From the NCBI GenBank assembly GCA_030761205.1, contig JAULJL010000025.1, forward strand, positions 3,396,001 to 3,460,000: a stretch of DNA of 64,000 nt, written 5' to 3'. Of the stretch, positions 50,035-61,992 are shown in pieces. The stretch is from Fremontodendron californicum. Lineage: Eukaryota; Streptophyta; Magnoliopsida; Malvales; Malvaceae. Both the position numbers and the translations under genes were made by a program. Within the stretch, counting starts at the first letter, position 1. Each line of letters opens with the position of its first letter. Below the pieces are notes generated by a model. The model had not been told where the DNA came from, ran no database searches, and was given only the letters and a program-made list of their open reading frames with translations.

Positions 50035-52805
50035 ATCGGTTTCTTCGCCACGGGTTTGGAGGATGAGAATGGTTACCTCTAAAAGCATGTCAACAAGCAT
50101 TGAGGAATATGCATGTAGTTCTATGCCTCATCATGAAAGCACTTGTCTTATGTTGGCATCCACATGAAATAAACAAATTTTGAATTTCAAAGGCTTTGTG
50201 TTTATTGTGCTTTAATTTGAATTTGCAAAAATAAACATTAAGGAAATTCTTGATTTTGAAAAGCGCATTCTTAAAAGAAAAAAAAAAATCTTTCTTCACG
50301 TTAAGAAATGATGAGGAGTCTCGAGATTATTGATGATCATTGTTAGAAATGACCTAACACCCTTCCCCTCTCTTTCGGACTTGCCTATGCTTGAATCCTT
50401 TGAGTTGAAACAGTCAATGCTTCCAGGAACATATTGTTGAATTTCAGAAACCACAGTCAGTGCAATAAGAAAAATACAGATCCTAGTTTAGATTATGAGC
50501 AATGGAACAAACTTTTTGAAAGAATCCGAGTTTTTGGTGTCTCAAACAAGTGAAACCTTTTTCAAGAATCTGGATTATGGTAAATTGATGTGTGTCAAGG
50601 TTATTCCAAAACCATTCACATCCTTTTCCGTAACCACAAAACAAGAGTTGCCCAGACGTCACTTCATGATTAACGTCTCGGGTAACAATGATTAAACCTG
50701 ATTTTCTCGTGTTCCTAGAAAAAGCTGTTTTCGAGCCATATTCTTTCTTGTCCCTTCGGAGAGCAAAAAGACTCGAGGTGTTCCTCGTTATGATACGAAT
50801 TCTCATTTGTATGACCAATCCTGGTGCATCATGCGGAGATATGGAGGACAGGTGGTGAATAAAGATGAAGTAATTTTCGGAGCATGCATCAAAAAAAAAT
50901 GAAAAATGAAAAAAAAGAAAAGAAAAAATGAAAAAATGAAAAATGAAAAAAAGAAAAATGAGTGTGACATCATGCATTTATGAAATTCAAGACGGTTTCA
51001 AGAAAGAAAAAAACCTTTTCATTATTTTCCTCTAAGGAATGACTCTTCGATTTACGTGCTTGTGTTCGAGATGAAAAATGGCCATCTTTCATCATCCTTT
51101 CACAAAATAGAAAATATCCTTTTGCTACCCCTTTTGAGCCTAGTGAATACTTTTGTTCTTTCAACCCCGATCAAGGATCACCCTCCACACTAGGGGGCAA
51201 ATTCGAGGAAGGATCTTTTCAAAGGTCACAGATAGTGAAGTCTTGGTTCAAAAACGAAAAAAAAAAGAATGTCTTGAATCAAAGAGAAATTTGAGCTTCC
51301 AAATGACTACGGGCTCACCTTGCCAAAATAGAAATGCAAAAAAAAAAAAGGAGATAAAAAGGAAAAGGAAAGCAAAAAAAATAGAAAAGGAAGAAAAGAA
51401 CGAATGAAAATCATCGGATAAAGAGAAAAGCTCAGAAAAGACAAATGTTTCGAAGAGAATCCTCCTCATGAAATGATCTTTGATTTGATCACCTTAAACA
51501 CATGTTTGGGCCTATCTATCTTTTTTTCAGAACCTCGAACCTCGGCCTACATTACGTACCTGAAAAAGACCATTTTGATCGAGCATGGTCATTTAAATTG
51601 ATGAGTCTATTCTTAGAGAAATGCATGAGACTTCGGTCTCCTTTTTGGTTAAAAATCTTTTTGGATAAGTCTTGATTTCTTGAATGCATGGTGAAACATT
51701 TAAGAAAAAATGAAAAATGGAAAGAAGGAGACTCTAGGGTGAAAACCCGACATGGGCAGTCTAGAGTAAAATGGGAGAATTTCGGTGCTGCTTATGGTAT
51801 CGTCGAGGCCATAACAAAAGAAGTCGTCATTTTGAAGAAGTTAAGGAACATCTGGGAATTCCAAAATATCCCAAAACTGTCAACGCTCGTTTGGAGTTTT
51901 GACTTTAAAAGCTGAGACCGTTTTCCTTTCCAGAATCAATTCTCCAGTTTGAATATCCCAGCTAGTCTTGACGTTTGTCAAAATGCCATAATTTGGAAAC
52001 TAAAAGAAGGTTGAATTTGTTTGAGTCCAAAAAATCATGTTCTATAAAATCTGTTCCACTTGTGAGTCTAGAAAGGATATACATTTTTCCTGTTGTGAAG
52101 TCTCCTTGGATCAACCAAAATCTTGTGGTACCAAGCCTTCCGACTCAATTTGAAAAATCCGAATTGACACTCAGAAAAACTTCTAACAGTGATCATCAAT
52201 CTTCAAGAGATGTGGATATCACGATATCAGACGATGACATTTTTAGCTCAAGAGTTTTCAGCAAATAAGCAAACATTTTTTTAAAAAAAGCAAGCAAAAG
52301 CAGATAAATGAAAATATTTTTGGAAGAAACCATTTCCGATGTGGGCATAAGACGAAGGTTCTTCTGGCCCAGAGGTATGGAACTATTGAGGTAAAAGAAA
52401 TGAACATTTGGCTCGAACTCCAGTTGATAAAATTTTGAAAAACTATCGGGGCAAAGGGATAGTTCCAAAGTGAAGAAAAAGGTTGATCTCTTACGAGGCA
52501 CGAGCGTTGCAGGATACACTCTGTTTCGAAGAGGAAAAATAATTTGGAAAAGCTAAACCAAGATAAAAAAAAACAATTAGGGGCATTCGCATCATTCATG
52601 AACATTCGCATATTTATTAAGTTTTGCATCTACATCGTGTCGTAAAATGTGCACAGTATCCGAAGGTACTTGCACATGCATCATCAGGGGCATACACATT
52701 GACATCGCATGACATTCACATTTCATGCATGGCATTGATTATTTGAAATTTTGACATTTGAATTCGAACATTCAGTGAGATTTTCTTCCAAGATATGATC
52801 TTCAG
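50035..52805 (+). other. Tat element interior without recognisable pol
   Basis: 2.8 kb with several short open frames (for example 50495-50695, 51688-51915, 51975-52268) but none with protease, RT, RNase H or integrase motifs that I recognise. It may be degraded pol or unrelated filler. A-rich GAAAAAATGAAAA runs lie at 50880-50960. Confidence 0.6.
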
Positions 52806-53800
52806 GTATGATCACCAAGACCTCCGGGCACCTCTTTTAAAACCTCCGGGTTTCCTCTTTTAAGTCCTCCGGGCACAGGAAAAAGCAATTTATTTTCAAA
52901 GTTGTGGAGCCTCTGATGAGAGGAGCAATTTAAATTTCAAAGTTGTGGAGCCTCTGATTAGAGGAGCAATTTATTTTTCAAAGTGATAGAAAAAAAAAAA
53001 AAAAGAAGACCTCCGGGCATCTGTTTTAAGACCTCCGGGCACAGCAAAATAAAAAGGAAATTAGAAAAAAGAAGACCTCCGGGCATCTGTTTTAAAGACC
53101 TCCGGGCAACTGTTTCAAGACTTCCGGGCACAGCAAAATAAAAAGGAAATTAGAAAAAAGAAGACCTCCGGGCATCTGTTTTAAAGACCTCCGGGCAACT
53201 GTTTCAAGACCTCCGGGCACAGGAAAAGAATTTATTTTCAAAGTTGTGGAGCCTCTGATGAGAGGAGCAATTTATTTCCAAAGTTGTGGAGCCTCTGATT
53301 AGAGGAGCAATTTATTTTCAAAGTGATAGAAAATTAAAAAAGAAGACCTCCGGGCATCCGTTTTAAAACCTCCGAGTTACATTTTCAAGACCTCCGGGCA
53401 CAGCAAAAGAGAAGGAAAGTTAGGAAGAAAGAAGACCTTCGGGCACCTATTCTAAGACCTCCGGGCACCTCTTTCAAGACCTCCGGGCACTATTCTCGAA
53501 AAGCATGGATAAGACCTCCGGGCACCATTTTCAAAGAAAAGACATTTTTAAAGTCCTCCGGGCACCTGTTTCAAGACCTCCGGGCACTATTCTCAAAAAT
53601 CACGGATAAGACCTCCGGGCACCATTTTCAAAGAAAAGTCATGTTTTCAAGACCTCGGGGCATCATTCTCAAAGTCTAGAATAAGACCTCATGGCACCAC
53701 TTTCAAAGAAGTAACATTTTCAGACCTCCAAGTATCTGTATCCAAAAACCTCGGGGTAGCATCTTTCAAAATGACATTTTTCAAAACCTCCGGGTACCAT
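52806..53800 (+). repeat. Minisatellite of GACCTCCGGGCA units
   Basis: Dozens of irregular units of about 20-50 bases centred on AAGACCTCCGGGCACC, with GTTTTAA or TTTCAA spacers. Two longer units (about 52955-53330) carry copies of the second minisatellite between them, showing larger-scale duplication. Confidence 0.9.
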
Positions 53801-54016
53801 TTTCAATTCTTGCGAAGTCAAACAACTCAAAGGTCGAGCCTCGGTATGATTAGTCGAGTGGCGATATCTGAAGAATCTGACAAGGAATTTCAAAACTAAA
53901 CGAGAAAGAGAGGGGATATCCAGAATGAGTCTTCACTTTCGTAAGACTAAGGTAGTAAGTGAGGTGATGATCTAAGTTGTGTTCAAACTCATTGTCAAAA
54001 AAAATCGAAGTTCATT
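53801..54016. other. Spacer between the two minisatellites
   Basis: Single-copy within the window. No motif recognised. Confidence 0.5.
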
Positions 54017-54606
54017 TATCTTTCCAAGTGATAGAGCCTCTGATTAGAGGAGCAATTTAAATTTCAAAGTCGTGGAGCCTCTGATTAGAGGAGCAATTTA
54101 TCTTTCCAAGTGATAGAGCCTCTGATTAGAGGAGCAATTTATTTTCAAAGTTGTGGAGCCTCTGATTAGAGGAGCAATTTATCTTTCCAAGTGATAGAGC
54201 CTCTGATTAGAGGAGCAATTTATTTTCAAAATTGTGGAGCCTCTGATGAGAGGAGCAATTTATTTTCAAAGTTGTGGAGCCTCTGATGAGAGGAGCAATT
54301 TATTTTCAAAGTTGTGGAGCCTCTGATGAGAGGAGCAATTTAAATTTCAAAGTCGTGGAGCCTCTGATTAGAGGAGCAATTTATTTTCAAAGTTGTGGAG
54401 CCTCTGATGAGAGGAGCAATTTATTTTCAAAGTGGTGGAGCCTCTGATTAGAGGAGCAATTTATTTTTCCAAGTGATAGAGCCTCTGATTAGAGGAGCAG
54501 TTTATTTTTCCAAGTGATAGAGCCTCTGATTAGAGGAGCAATTTATTTTCCAAGTGATAGAGCCTCTGATTAAAGGAGCAATTTATTTTCCAAATGATAG
54601 AGCCTC
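54017..54606 (+). repeat. Minisatellite of about 40-bp hairpin units
   Basis: About fifteen tandem units, each with GAGCCTCTGATTAGAGGAGC (or GATGAGAGG) and an AATTTATTTTCAAAG spacer. The core CCTCT-GATT-AGAGG is a perfect 5-base stem. Further copies occur at 52905-52985 and 53240-53330. Confidence 0.92.
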
Positions 54607-54681
54607 GCTAAAAAATGGATCTCAATAACCGGAAAAAATTGGTTATACTATCTTTGCCCTATTCCTGATTCTCAGCAATGT

Positions 54682-54696
54682 GCAAAGAGGGGCAGC
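54682..54696 (+). promoter_or_regulatory. Tat element polypurine tract
   Basis: GCAAAGAGGGGCAGC directly precedes the 3' LTR start TGTAATAACC. Confidence 0.8.
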
Positions 54697-56082
54697 TGTA
54701 ATAACCAATTTTCGTCCAGGTCGGATTCGAATCCGACCCGGACCAAGTACGAATCGGGCCTCCTATTCAGCAGGCCCAATCTGTTGTCCAGGCCCATGGG
54801 CCCATTTCCGGCCCAAACCCTTCAACCCCCAAATCAGGCCCATAAGCCCGACCCAATCAGCCAAAACCCAAACCAGGCCCACTGGCCCATTTCCCCAAAC
54901 CCTACCCCTGAAACCCTAAACCAAACCCTAATCCCCTAACCAGCCCTCTGCCACCAGCCTCCCTGCCACCTCTGCCCCCCTGACAGCCCTCTGCCACATG
55001 CCAGCCACCAGACACGGCAGCCACCACCAACCCTGCACAGACACCCCAACACGCCACCACCAGCCCACACTCCACCCACACCATAAAAACCCCCAGATCA
55101 ACCAAAAAAAAAAAAAAGGAGGGAAGAGGGGACCCCGGATTCGGATCCCCCCAGACTCGAACCCCCCAAAAAAAAAACCCAAGGAGGCCGAAGCCTCAGG
55201 CAAGGAGGAGCCCCCCCTGATTCGAAAAAAAGACCAGGTTCGGACCCCCTCCCCTTTTACCAAAAACCCCAGATCTGGGGTCCGAAACCCAGATCTGGGT
55301 CATTTTCAAACCACACCGAAAAAAACCAGATCGGGGTCCGAAATCCCGATTCGGACCCCCTTTCCTCCATCACCGACCCCCACCAGATCGACCCCCCACC
55401 TCCTCAGAAACCGAAACCTGCAAAGAAAAAACAAAAAAAAACCCAAGCAGCGAACCAAAAAAAAAAAAAAGATTTTTTTTTTCCTTTTTAGAACCTAGAT
55501 CTACGAAAATCGGTGAGGATCCGGGCTAAACGGAGCCTGGATCCGTGACGAGGGGGTCGAAACCCCCTCGGGTATGAAATTTGGAGTTCGCCGGCCGCCG
55601 GCGTGCGGCGGTCGGCGACGGTGGACGGCGGCCGGCGCGGTGGCCAGCCGCCGGAAACTGGGTTTCTGTGGGAGAGAGTGAGAGAGAAAAGAGAAGAGAG
55701 AGAAAGGAGAAAAAAAAAAAGAAAGAAAATGAAAAAAAAAGGGGATTGGGGGGTATTTATACGGTGCCGAAACGGCACCGTTTAGGGGAGCGGGTCGAGG
55801 TGACCCGCGCGTCGACCCGCGGGTCGACCCGGGGTCCGCGCGGGTCACCCGATTTTTTTTAAAAAATGTAAACGGCGTCAAAACGACGCCGTTTTGTCCC
55901 TGGGTCCGCGCGTGGACCCGCGGGTCGACCTGGGGTCCGCGCGCCCGACCCGAAAAAAAAGGGATAAAGGCGCCGAAACGGCGCCGTTTTGTTGCGCCGA
56001 AACGGCGCCGTTTAAGGTTGGGAGGATCCGCGCCTGGACCCGGATCCGACCCGGGGTCCGCGCGGGTCCCTCCCTTTACCCG

Positions 56083-56117
<35 letters not shown>

Positions 56118-57394
56118 TTGGGCCAGGATCGGACCTGGCCCAGCAGGCCAGGCCTGATCCTGGCAGGCCAGGCCTTATCCTGGCAGCCCAGACCTTGATT
56201 CTGGGCCCCAAAAAAAAAAGAAGAAAAAGAAAAGAGAAAGAAAAAAAAGAAGGAAAAGAAAAAAATAAAAAATAATAATAATAGTAATTTAAAAAAATAT
56301 ATAATAATATAAAAAAAAATCAAAATAAAAAAAAATTAAAAAAAAAAGGGGAAAAATATAATAAAAAAAATTAAAGAAAAATTCACGATAATCGTTTTTG
56401 AAGTTTTGATTTTTTTTAGTTTAACATTTTCAGGTGGTTTTACGAAGATTAAGTCCGGCATTTTGATTTCTCAGATTCTCGACATTTGTCCGGTATGATT
56501 TTAATTTTCTTATTTATTTTCATTACTATTTGTATTTATTTATTTTCGTCTGGCATTCGATATATTTTTTTATTATTCTGTGTCAATTTTAAAATATTAA
56601 AATAATAATTTTTAATTAATACATGTCTTTTAAAATTATTTTCGGTAAATAAAATTCTCTAAAAACGGATCTCTTTCTCGGATGGTCAGAGTATCGATCG
56701 TTCTTCGAAATGGTCCGAGTAAGAATAATAATTGAAACACTATCGAAAGTATCGGAGTGATTCGGGAATTACTCTTACATAGATAATTTTTTTTATTTCG
56801 AAAATAATTATTAAAAGCATTTTAATTTACTTTTCAAAAAAAAAAAGGGTTTTAAATTGCCGACGACGGAATTCGAAAGATATTACTGTTGTGATTCTTG
56901 AGATGTCCTGAGGTGAGAAGATCTCGTTAAATACCACCGAGAGTGTCGGGAATATTTAATGAGTATTTTCGATAATAAATTTATGTTCACTTTCGAATTT
57001 TAAAAATTAAAAACAGTTCAAGAAAATCCAAAAAATAATAAACATGTTTTTTTTAAGAATAAAAAAATAAAAGAGAATTATTTTTAAATACCGATGTTGA
57101 ATCCATTAAATCGAGATTAAAGTTAACACGTGATTAAGTGGTACCGTTTTCTAAACAGGCGTTGCGGGGGTGCTAATCCTTCCCCGCACGTAACCGACTC
57201 CCGAACCCGATTTTGTCTTCTCTCTGGTTCAAAGCGCGGACTTCGAAATTGGTTTTACAAAATGTTTTAATTAATGTTTTACTAAACCGATTTTAATAGG
57301 TGGCCAATCACACCTAGCAAAAAAGATTGGTGGCGACTCCATTTTTTGTGTTTTCATCAAATTCGTCGTAGCGGTCAAAAAAACCGTTATGACA
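54697..57394 (+). repeat. Tat/Ogre-type 3' LTR (2698 bp)
   Basis: Collinear with 44236-46918. I saw only scattered substitutions (for example near 54716, 54761, 55000 and 55053) and length changes in A-runs, so the insertion is fairly recent. Confidence 0.92.
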
Positions 57395-57593
57395 AACAAC
57401 ACTGCCCCAACCTTCAATTCCAACATTGCCCAAGCCCGGCTCTCTATCTCCACTCCCTAGCTTGCCAACCATGCCTTCCTTGCCCACCGCTCCAAAGGTT
57501 AGCCTGCCTCCTTTGCCTAGCAGCTTGCCCTCAATCCCCACAATTTCCTCTATCCCATTCTTTTCCCCACCTCCAGCAACCAAAAGCCCTTGA
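57395..57593 (+). pseudogene. Proline-rich (PELPK-like) protein gene, 3' part after insertion
   Basis: It begins with the AACAA target duplication and continues the frame of 44097-44235 with repeated LPxLP and PSLPT motifs (for example PSLPTMPSLPTAPKVSLPP), ending SPPPATKSP-stop at 57593. The tail resembles the TPPYTSP ends of the PELPK genes. Detached from its promoter and signal peptide, it is not expected to be expressed as a secreted protein. Confidence 0.82.
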
Positions 57594-58786
57594 TTTCAAT
57601 CAATATTTACAGACTTTTGTTGCTGTCATCATCAATATACCTTCATCCCATAGTGGAAGCCTTTTATTTCTTCACTTTATGATTTGCATCAGTACTGGGG
57701 ATATTTTATCAGAGTGTTTCAGTTCAGTACTTTATTTGTAAAACATATTGAGTTGTCATGGTTCTGTTTTTTTCTTTCTTCCACTTTTTCCCCCTTTATT
57801 CCATACTAGGATGAAACTCGGGCGCTGCCGAAGAAATCCCCTAAAACATGCTGCGAGAATAATCGATTAAAATTAATTCGTTACTTTTTTCTTTTAATCA
57901 TTTTACAATATCTTTTCTCCTTTCTTTCTTTTTTCAACAAATAACAACAAATGGAAATGAATTTTAGGAGGATATTTAAAAACTGAAACAACCTGAAACG
58001 TTGTCTTTTTTGCAGCCAACGACTGTAGAAATAAAAAGTATGAGATATTTGTGGGAATAACATTGGAATAACTAAATCTTTTTTTTATCAAAGAATGATA
58101 ATAAAAAAATTTGTCTTATTATTTTATATTTATAACGTAGAAACATTGATATAAAAACACCTTAAAGGAACATATTGAAACATGCAAGTGATGTTCCTAC
58201 CTAAAAGTGCAGAAATAATTTCTTGCATAGTAATGCAAGTGATGTTCCTACCTAAAAGACAAATTCTACATCTACTCCTCTTTCATGGTTTTATCCTCCA
58301 CTATCTCATGCAATTATTATTTAAACCTTCCCTTTCAAAAACTAAGCTGGGAAACAACTAATTAGTAATGTTAGTGTAAAAAACTCATATCAAAATCATG
58401 CTATAACAGATTATCACAACTCTTAAGCAAAAATTTATTAGTTCTTTTTTGAAAAAGCAAAAAATTCCCAAATGCAGTAAAGTTAAGATAAACATAAAAG
58501 GAGCAATTGCTGAAACTTCGATAAAGAAGCATATGACGAAAAAAAGTTATTGTGAAACCCAAGCTTTTGGACCTCCAAGGTTGATCCCCTTGATTCCATT
58601 GTACAAAACATGCAAAAATAACCATAAATCATGGTAAACGATAATAATTCTTTAAAGTATTGATACATGATATCATTATTTCACAAAGGAATCTATGATG
58701 AATAATGAAATGAATATTTTCCTATGTGTTTTTTCAATTAAAGCTCTATGTATTAGAGTTGAACCAACAATGAAGTCACAAAGAGA

Positions 58787-58830
<44 letters not shown>

Positions 58831-60053
58831 GTCAAATCAAATATACTCTAGACTTGCATTTGACCTTTAAACAAATTATCAAGTGATAAGAAGCCTTAAC
58901 CCACAGCCAGAGCAAATGAAGAATCATATTTCAAAGTAGATAATTACAATTTAGTTTAATGAAAATAATGTATGTGATAAAGATATCATGTTCAAACATA
59001 AAAACATATAAATTAATAACTGAAACAAATAGAAGAACATTCACTTACTTGAAAATACATAATATAGTTGAAATCCAAAGGATTGTCCTACGCAGCAACT
59101 CATCAAAAAACCAAATGCAAGTGGACCTTCAATCTATATTGAAAGCAAAACATTCTTCAGATTATTTCATGGGAAAATAAAAAGTAAACTGAAAAGTAAT
59201 TAGAGATCTATTACATGTCCAAAAAGCCAAAACATAGCTACAACACAGTAACTGAGAAAAATACATCCATCATAAGTAAAGGATCCAAAGACTTACAATA
59301 TACAAATGCAAAGGAAAAAAAAAAAACAAAGTGAAAAACAGAAAAGAAAAAAAAAATGAAGATCTTGCTTTGTAATACTATCTTCAAGTAATTGTGATTG
59401 AGTTCAACTCCAAATGATATGAGTTTGTACCCTAATAAACCACCAAATTATCATTATGGCATATTGGAGCAATTACATTGAATGAAAACAATGTAAAAGG
59501 TTTAAAACAGTACATAGAAGTTAACATATAAAGTTTGCAGTTATTGAGTACCTCACTATTGTATTGAGAAAGGAATGTAAACTTTTCATTGAGAAGCCTT
59601 TCATCAAAGTCCAGGTATTGAGAAAGTAATGTGAACTCTAATGTTACATGGCATAAATACAATCTAAAATCTTAACATCTAAAAGAAAGCAAAAAATAAG
59701 TTCTCATGATTTAGATGAAAATATGAACAAAGTCACATAAAAGTTTTACAGGGCAGTGGTTGGCCATATAAATTTCAATGCAAAATCAAGAGCATTGAGG
59801 CTTAGAACAAAACAGATTAAAAACCTTAATAGATATCAACATGTAGTTGCTGCACATATTTTACCATCTAGAGAACGGGCCTTAACAAATGCCATGTGGC
59901 ATTGAACATAAAAAAAAACGGCAAAAGCTCATTTGACATGGATAAATGACTCGCTTCTATAAGCATAATAAAATAATGACAGCAAAATCTACAAAAAAAA
60001 AATTAGTTGGAAGCTGATCGGATCAACAAAACTAAACCCTCTTTCAAGATGAA
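57594..60053. other. Intergenic, AT-rich region downstream of broken gene
   Basis: The first 200 bases are presumably the former 3' UTR. Beyond that no gene was recognised. It contains a (TA)n microsatellite at 58789-58825. A 30-base repeat with GCAAGTGATGTTCCTACC occurs twice at 58183-58255. Confidence 0.5.
58789..58825. repeat. (TA)n microsatellite
   Basis: About eighteen TA units without interruption. Confidence 0.95.
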
Positions 60054-60804
60054 TGTAGACACTCGTTTTTGGTCAATAACATTTTTTGTAGGAACAAATC
60101 TCATATGCAGCGGGCCTTAGTAATAGTCTCCCTGTCAGCAGCGCTCTTGGCACGTCGCTTCTTGGCACGTTGCTTCTTGGCACGTCGCTTGGCACGTCAC
60201 TTCTTGGCACGTCGCTTATTGGTAGCAGGACTTCCTGTAGTAATACACAACTACATGAAGACTGTGGAGCTAACCCGGGAAGGTTGGCAGGATTCTTGAG
60301 TTTGCTCCACTCTTGGGATGTCTTGGAGAGCATGGCTTGGAGGCTCAGATATGGAGACTGTTAAGAAGTCCGTTTCTTAACCTTTCTCTGGAACACAAGT
60401 GTTTCCCTATCTCACTGAACGGACAGTGCATTCTCAAGCGTGCTGTCAATGACCTTCCTTCACAACATGTGACTGAAACACTTCTCCTAATGTAACCTCC
60501 CATAACTGACACTTCACCCACTATCATATATAACCTCTCCACCACCCATAATCGAGATCACGTTTATATAAAATAACTTCCCACTCTCTTAGTAACTTCT
60601 TCTGGTAACCTCTTTGGAGAGGCTATAAATAGAAGTCCAAATACTTCATTTGGGATCTTTTGGCCATTTGACAAACTTCCAGTCGATAAGCATTCTCTGT
60701 AAGTTTTTCTCTAAATTATCACAGCCACCATAACTTTCACCATCCTCAGCCACTTACAGCCTTCATCATCACTGTCGCAACCTAAAAAATATTAGGTGTC
60801 TACA
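60054..60804 (+). repeat. Solo LTR with TGTAGACAC ends (751 bp)
   Basis: It starts TGTAGACAC and ends with the exact inverse GTGTCTACA, the classic end type of a large plant Ty3 LTR group. TATAAATA at 60624 lies about 180 bases before the end, as expected for U3/R. No primer site or polypurine tract adjoins it. Flanks ATGAA and ATCAC do not match, so the target duplication has decayed or was rearranged. Confidence 0.72.
60147..60218 (+). repeat. 15-bp repeats TTGGCACGTCGCTTC
   Basis: About five tandem units with small variants lie near the LTR start; one unit is shortened. Both strands are open across it, but no protein family is recognised. Confidence 0.85.
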
Positions 60805-61992
60805 ATCACCACCTGCCACCGCACTTGTTCTTCGGGGTCTACTCCAATCTTCCTCTCCTTCATCTCCCTACGACTTCTCGTTTTACTGGTTTGCAACGTT
60901 TCCTCACCCGATCAGAAACACCCTTTACAATATACAAAAACAAATTTTTGCAAAAGTAGCAGAAGATGATGAGACAATGATAAGCTCCCTTTTTGAATTA
61001 TTTAGAACATAAAACATAGCTGACAATGAGTTACATCTTTGAGTTCACAGATTAGTACAGTTCACAATTACAGTTGTTTTTCAAAAACACATGTACTTTG
61101 CTTCCTTTTTCACTTTAACAAACATTTAAGATTCTAAATCAATCCTGCAATTCTATTGAAAAAGTGGCTGCAAGAATATTGTATATCCAACTTAAGGGGT
61201 AAGGTTTACTTTAATATGCAACTTTCCCCTACATGAACAAAATAAGAATGAGCAGATTTTTCTTTCCATTTCTATTTTCAATTTTAACATTTTGCCATTA
61301 AATTATTTAGCACTTTTTTTACTCTTTCAGTGATTTCTTTCTTTATTTCATGATCATATAAAATCATAAAGTTTTGACATATTGTATACATCAGTTTAAA
61401 CAAAATAACCCTTTGAAAAAAATTTGAATACAAATGGATCAAATAATCTTACTTATTTTGGAGTTATTAACATAATTCAAGGGTTAAAAGCTATGAAACT
61501 AATAAAGGATATGTTAGATTATACACATCTTATCTTCAAGGAAAAGTTATTAAATATGAGAGGAGCACCAAATATATTTAATCCATTCAAATAGTCAAAT
61601 AGTTGCAAACTCACAATGGCAAGATAACAAATACTACATTACTAACAACTAAAAGGATCAATTGACTCATTATACCTCTAGTTTAATAGCCTTGAAATCT
61701 TTTAGAAGACCGGATTGTAGAGCAGAAATAATAGTCTGCAGATTAGTAGCAATAGGATGTTGAAATATGGCTTGAATATGGCTCAAAGTCACATAGGTGG
61801 CTTAGCACCAATAATGGAGCTACCACTTGCACCACCAATAATGGAAGCTACCACTTGCAAATGGATGGTGGCTATGGTGGCTACCACTTGCAATGTGTTC
61901 ACACCAAGATAGGTGGTGGATGGTGGCTATGGTGGCTGCCACTTGATGTATGTTCACACCTTGATATTATGGCTATAAATAGCCATGTAGAG
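60805..61992. other. Intergenic region, flank of element D
   Basis: AT-rich and without a gene to about 61740. At 61790-61975 lie irregular repeats of GGTGGCTATGGTGGCTACCA and CCACTTGC, ending in GGCTATAAATAGCC, which looks like the TATA region of another transposon into which element D inserted. The flank of element B at 17218-17345 is related in inverted orientation. Confidence 0.5.

Larger units (their letters stand above)
44236..57394 (+). mobile_element. Non-autonomous Tat/Ogre-type LTR retrotransposon (13,159 bp)
   Basis: LTRs of 2683 and 2698 bp, differing at a few scattered bases and homopolymer lengths, enclose a 7.8-kb interior. The primer site TGGCGACTCCACTGGGGAC and the gag protein are of the kind found in Tat/Ogre elements. 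Only gag is recognisable; no protease, reverse transcriptase or integrase motif is seen after it. Direct AACAA repeats (44231-44235, 57395-57399) mark the insertion. Two minisatellites fill the part before the 3' LTR. Confidence 0.9.

Noticed and set aside
52806..54606. CRISPR-like array
   Set aside because: Units are irregular, run directly into each other, have no unique spacers and lie in a plant retrotransposon.
57881..59662. Several 60-75 aa frames in the region after the broken gene
   Set aside because: Short, overlapping on both strands and typical of random AT-rich sequence.
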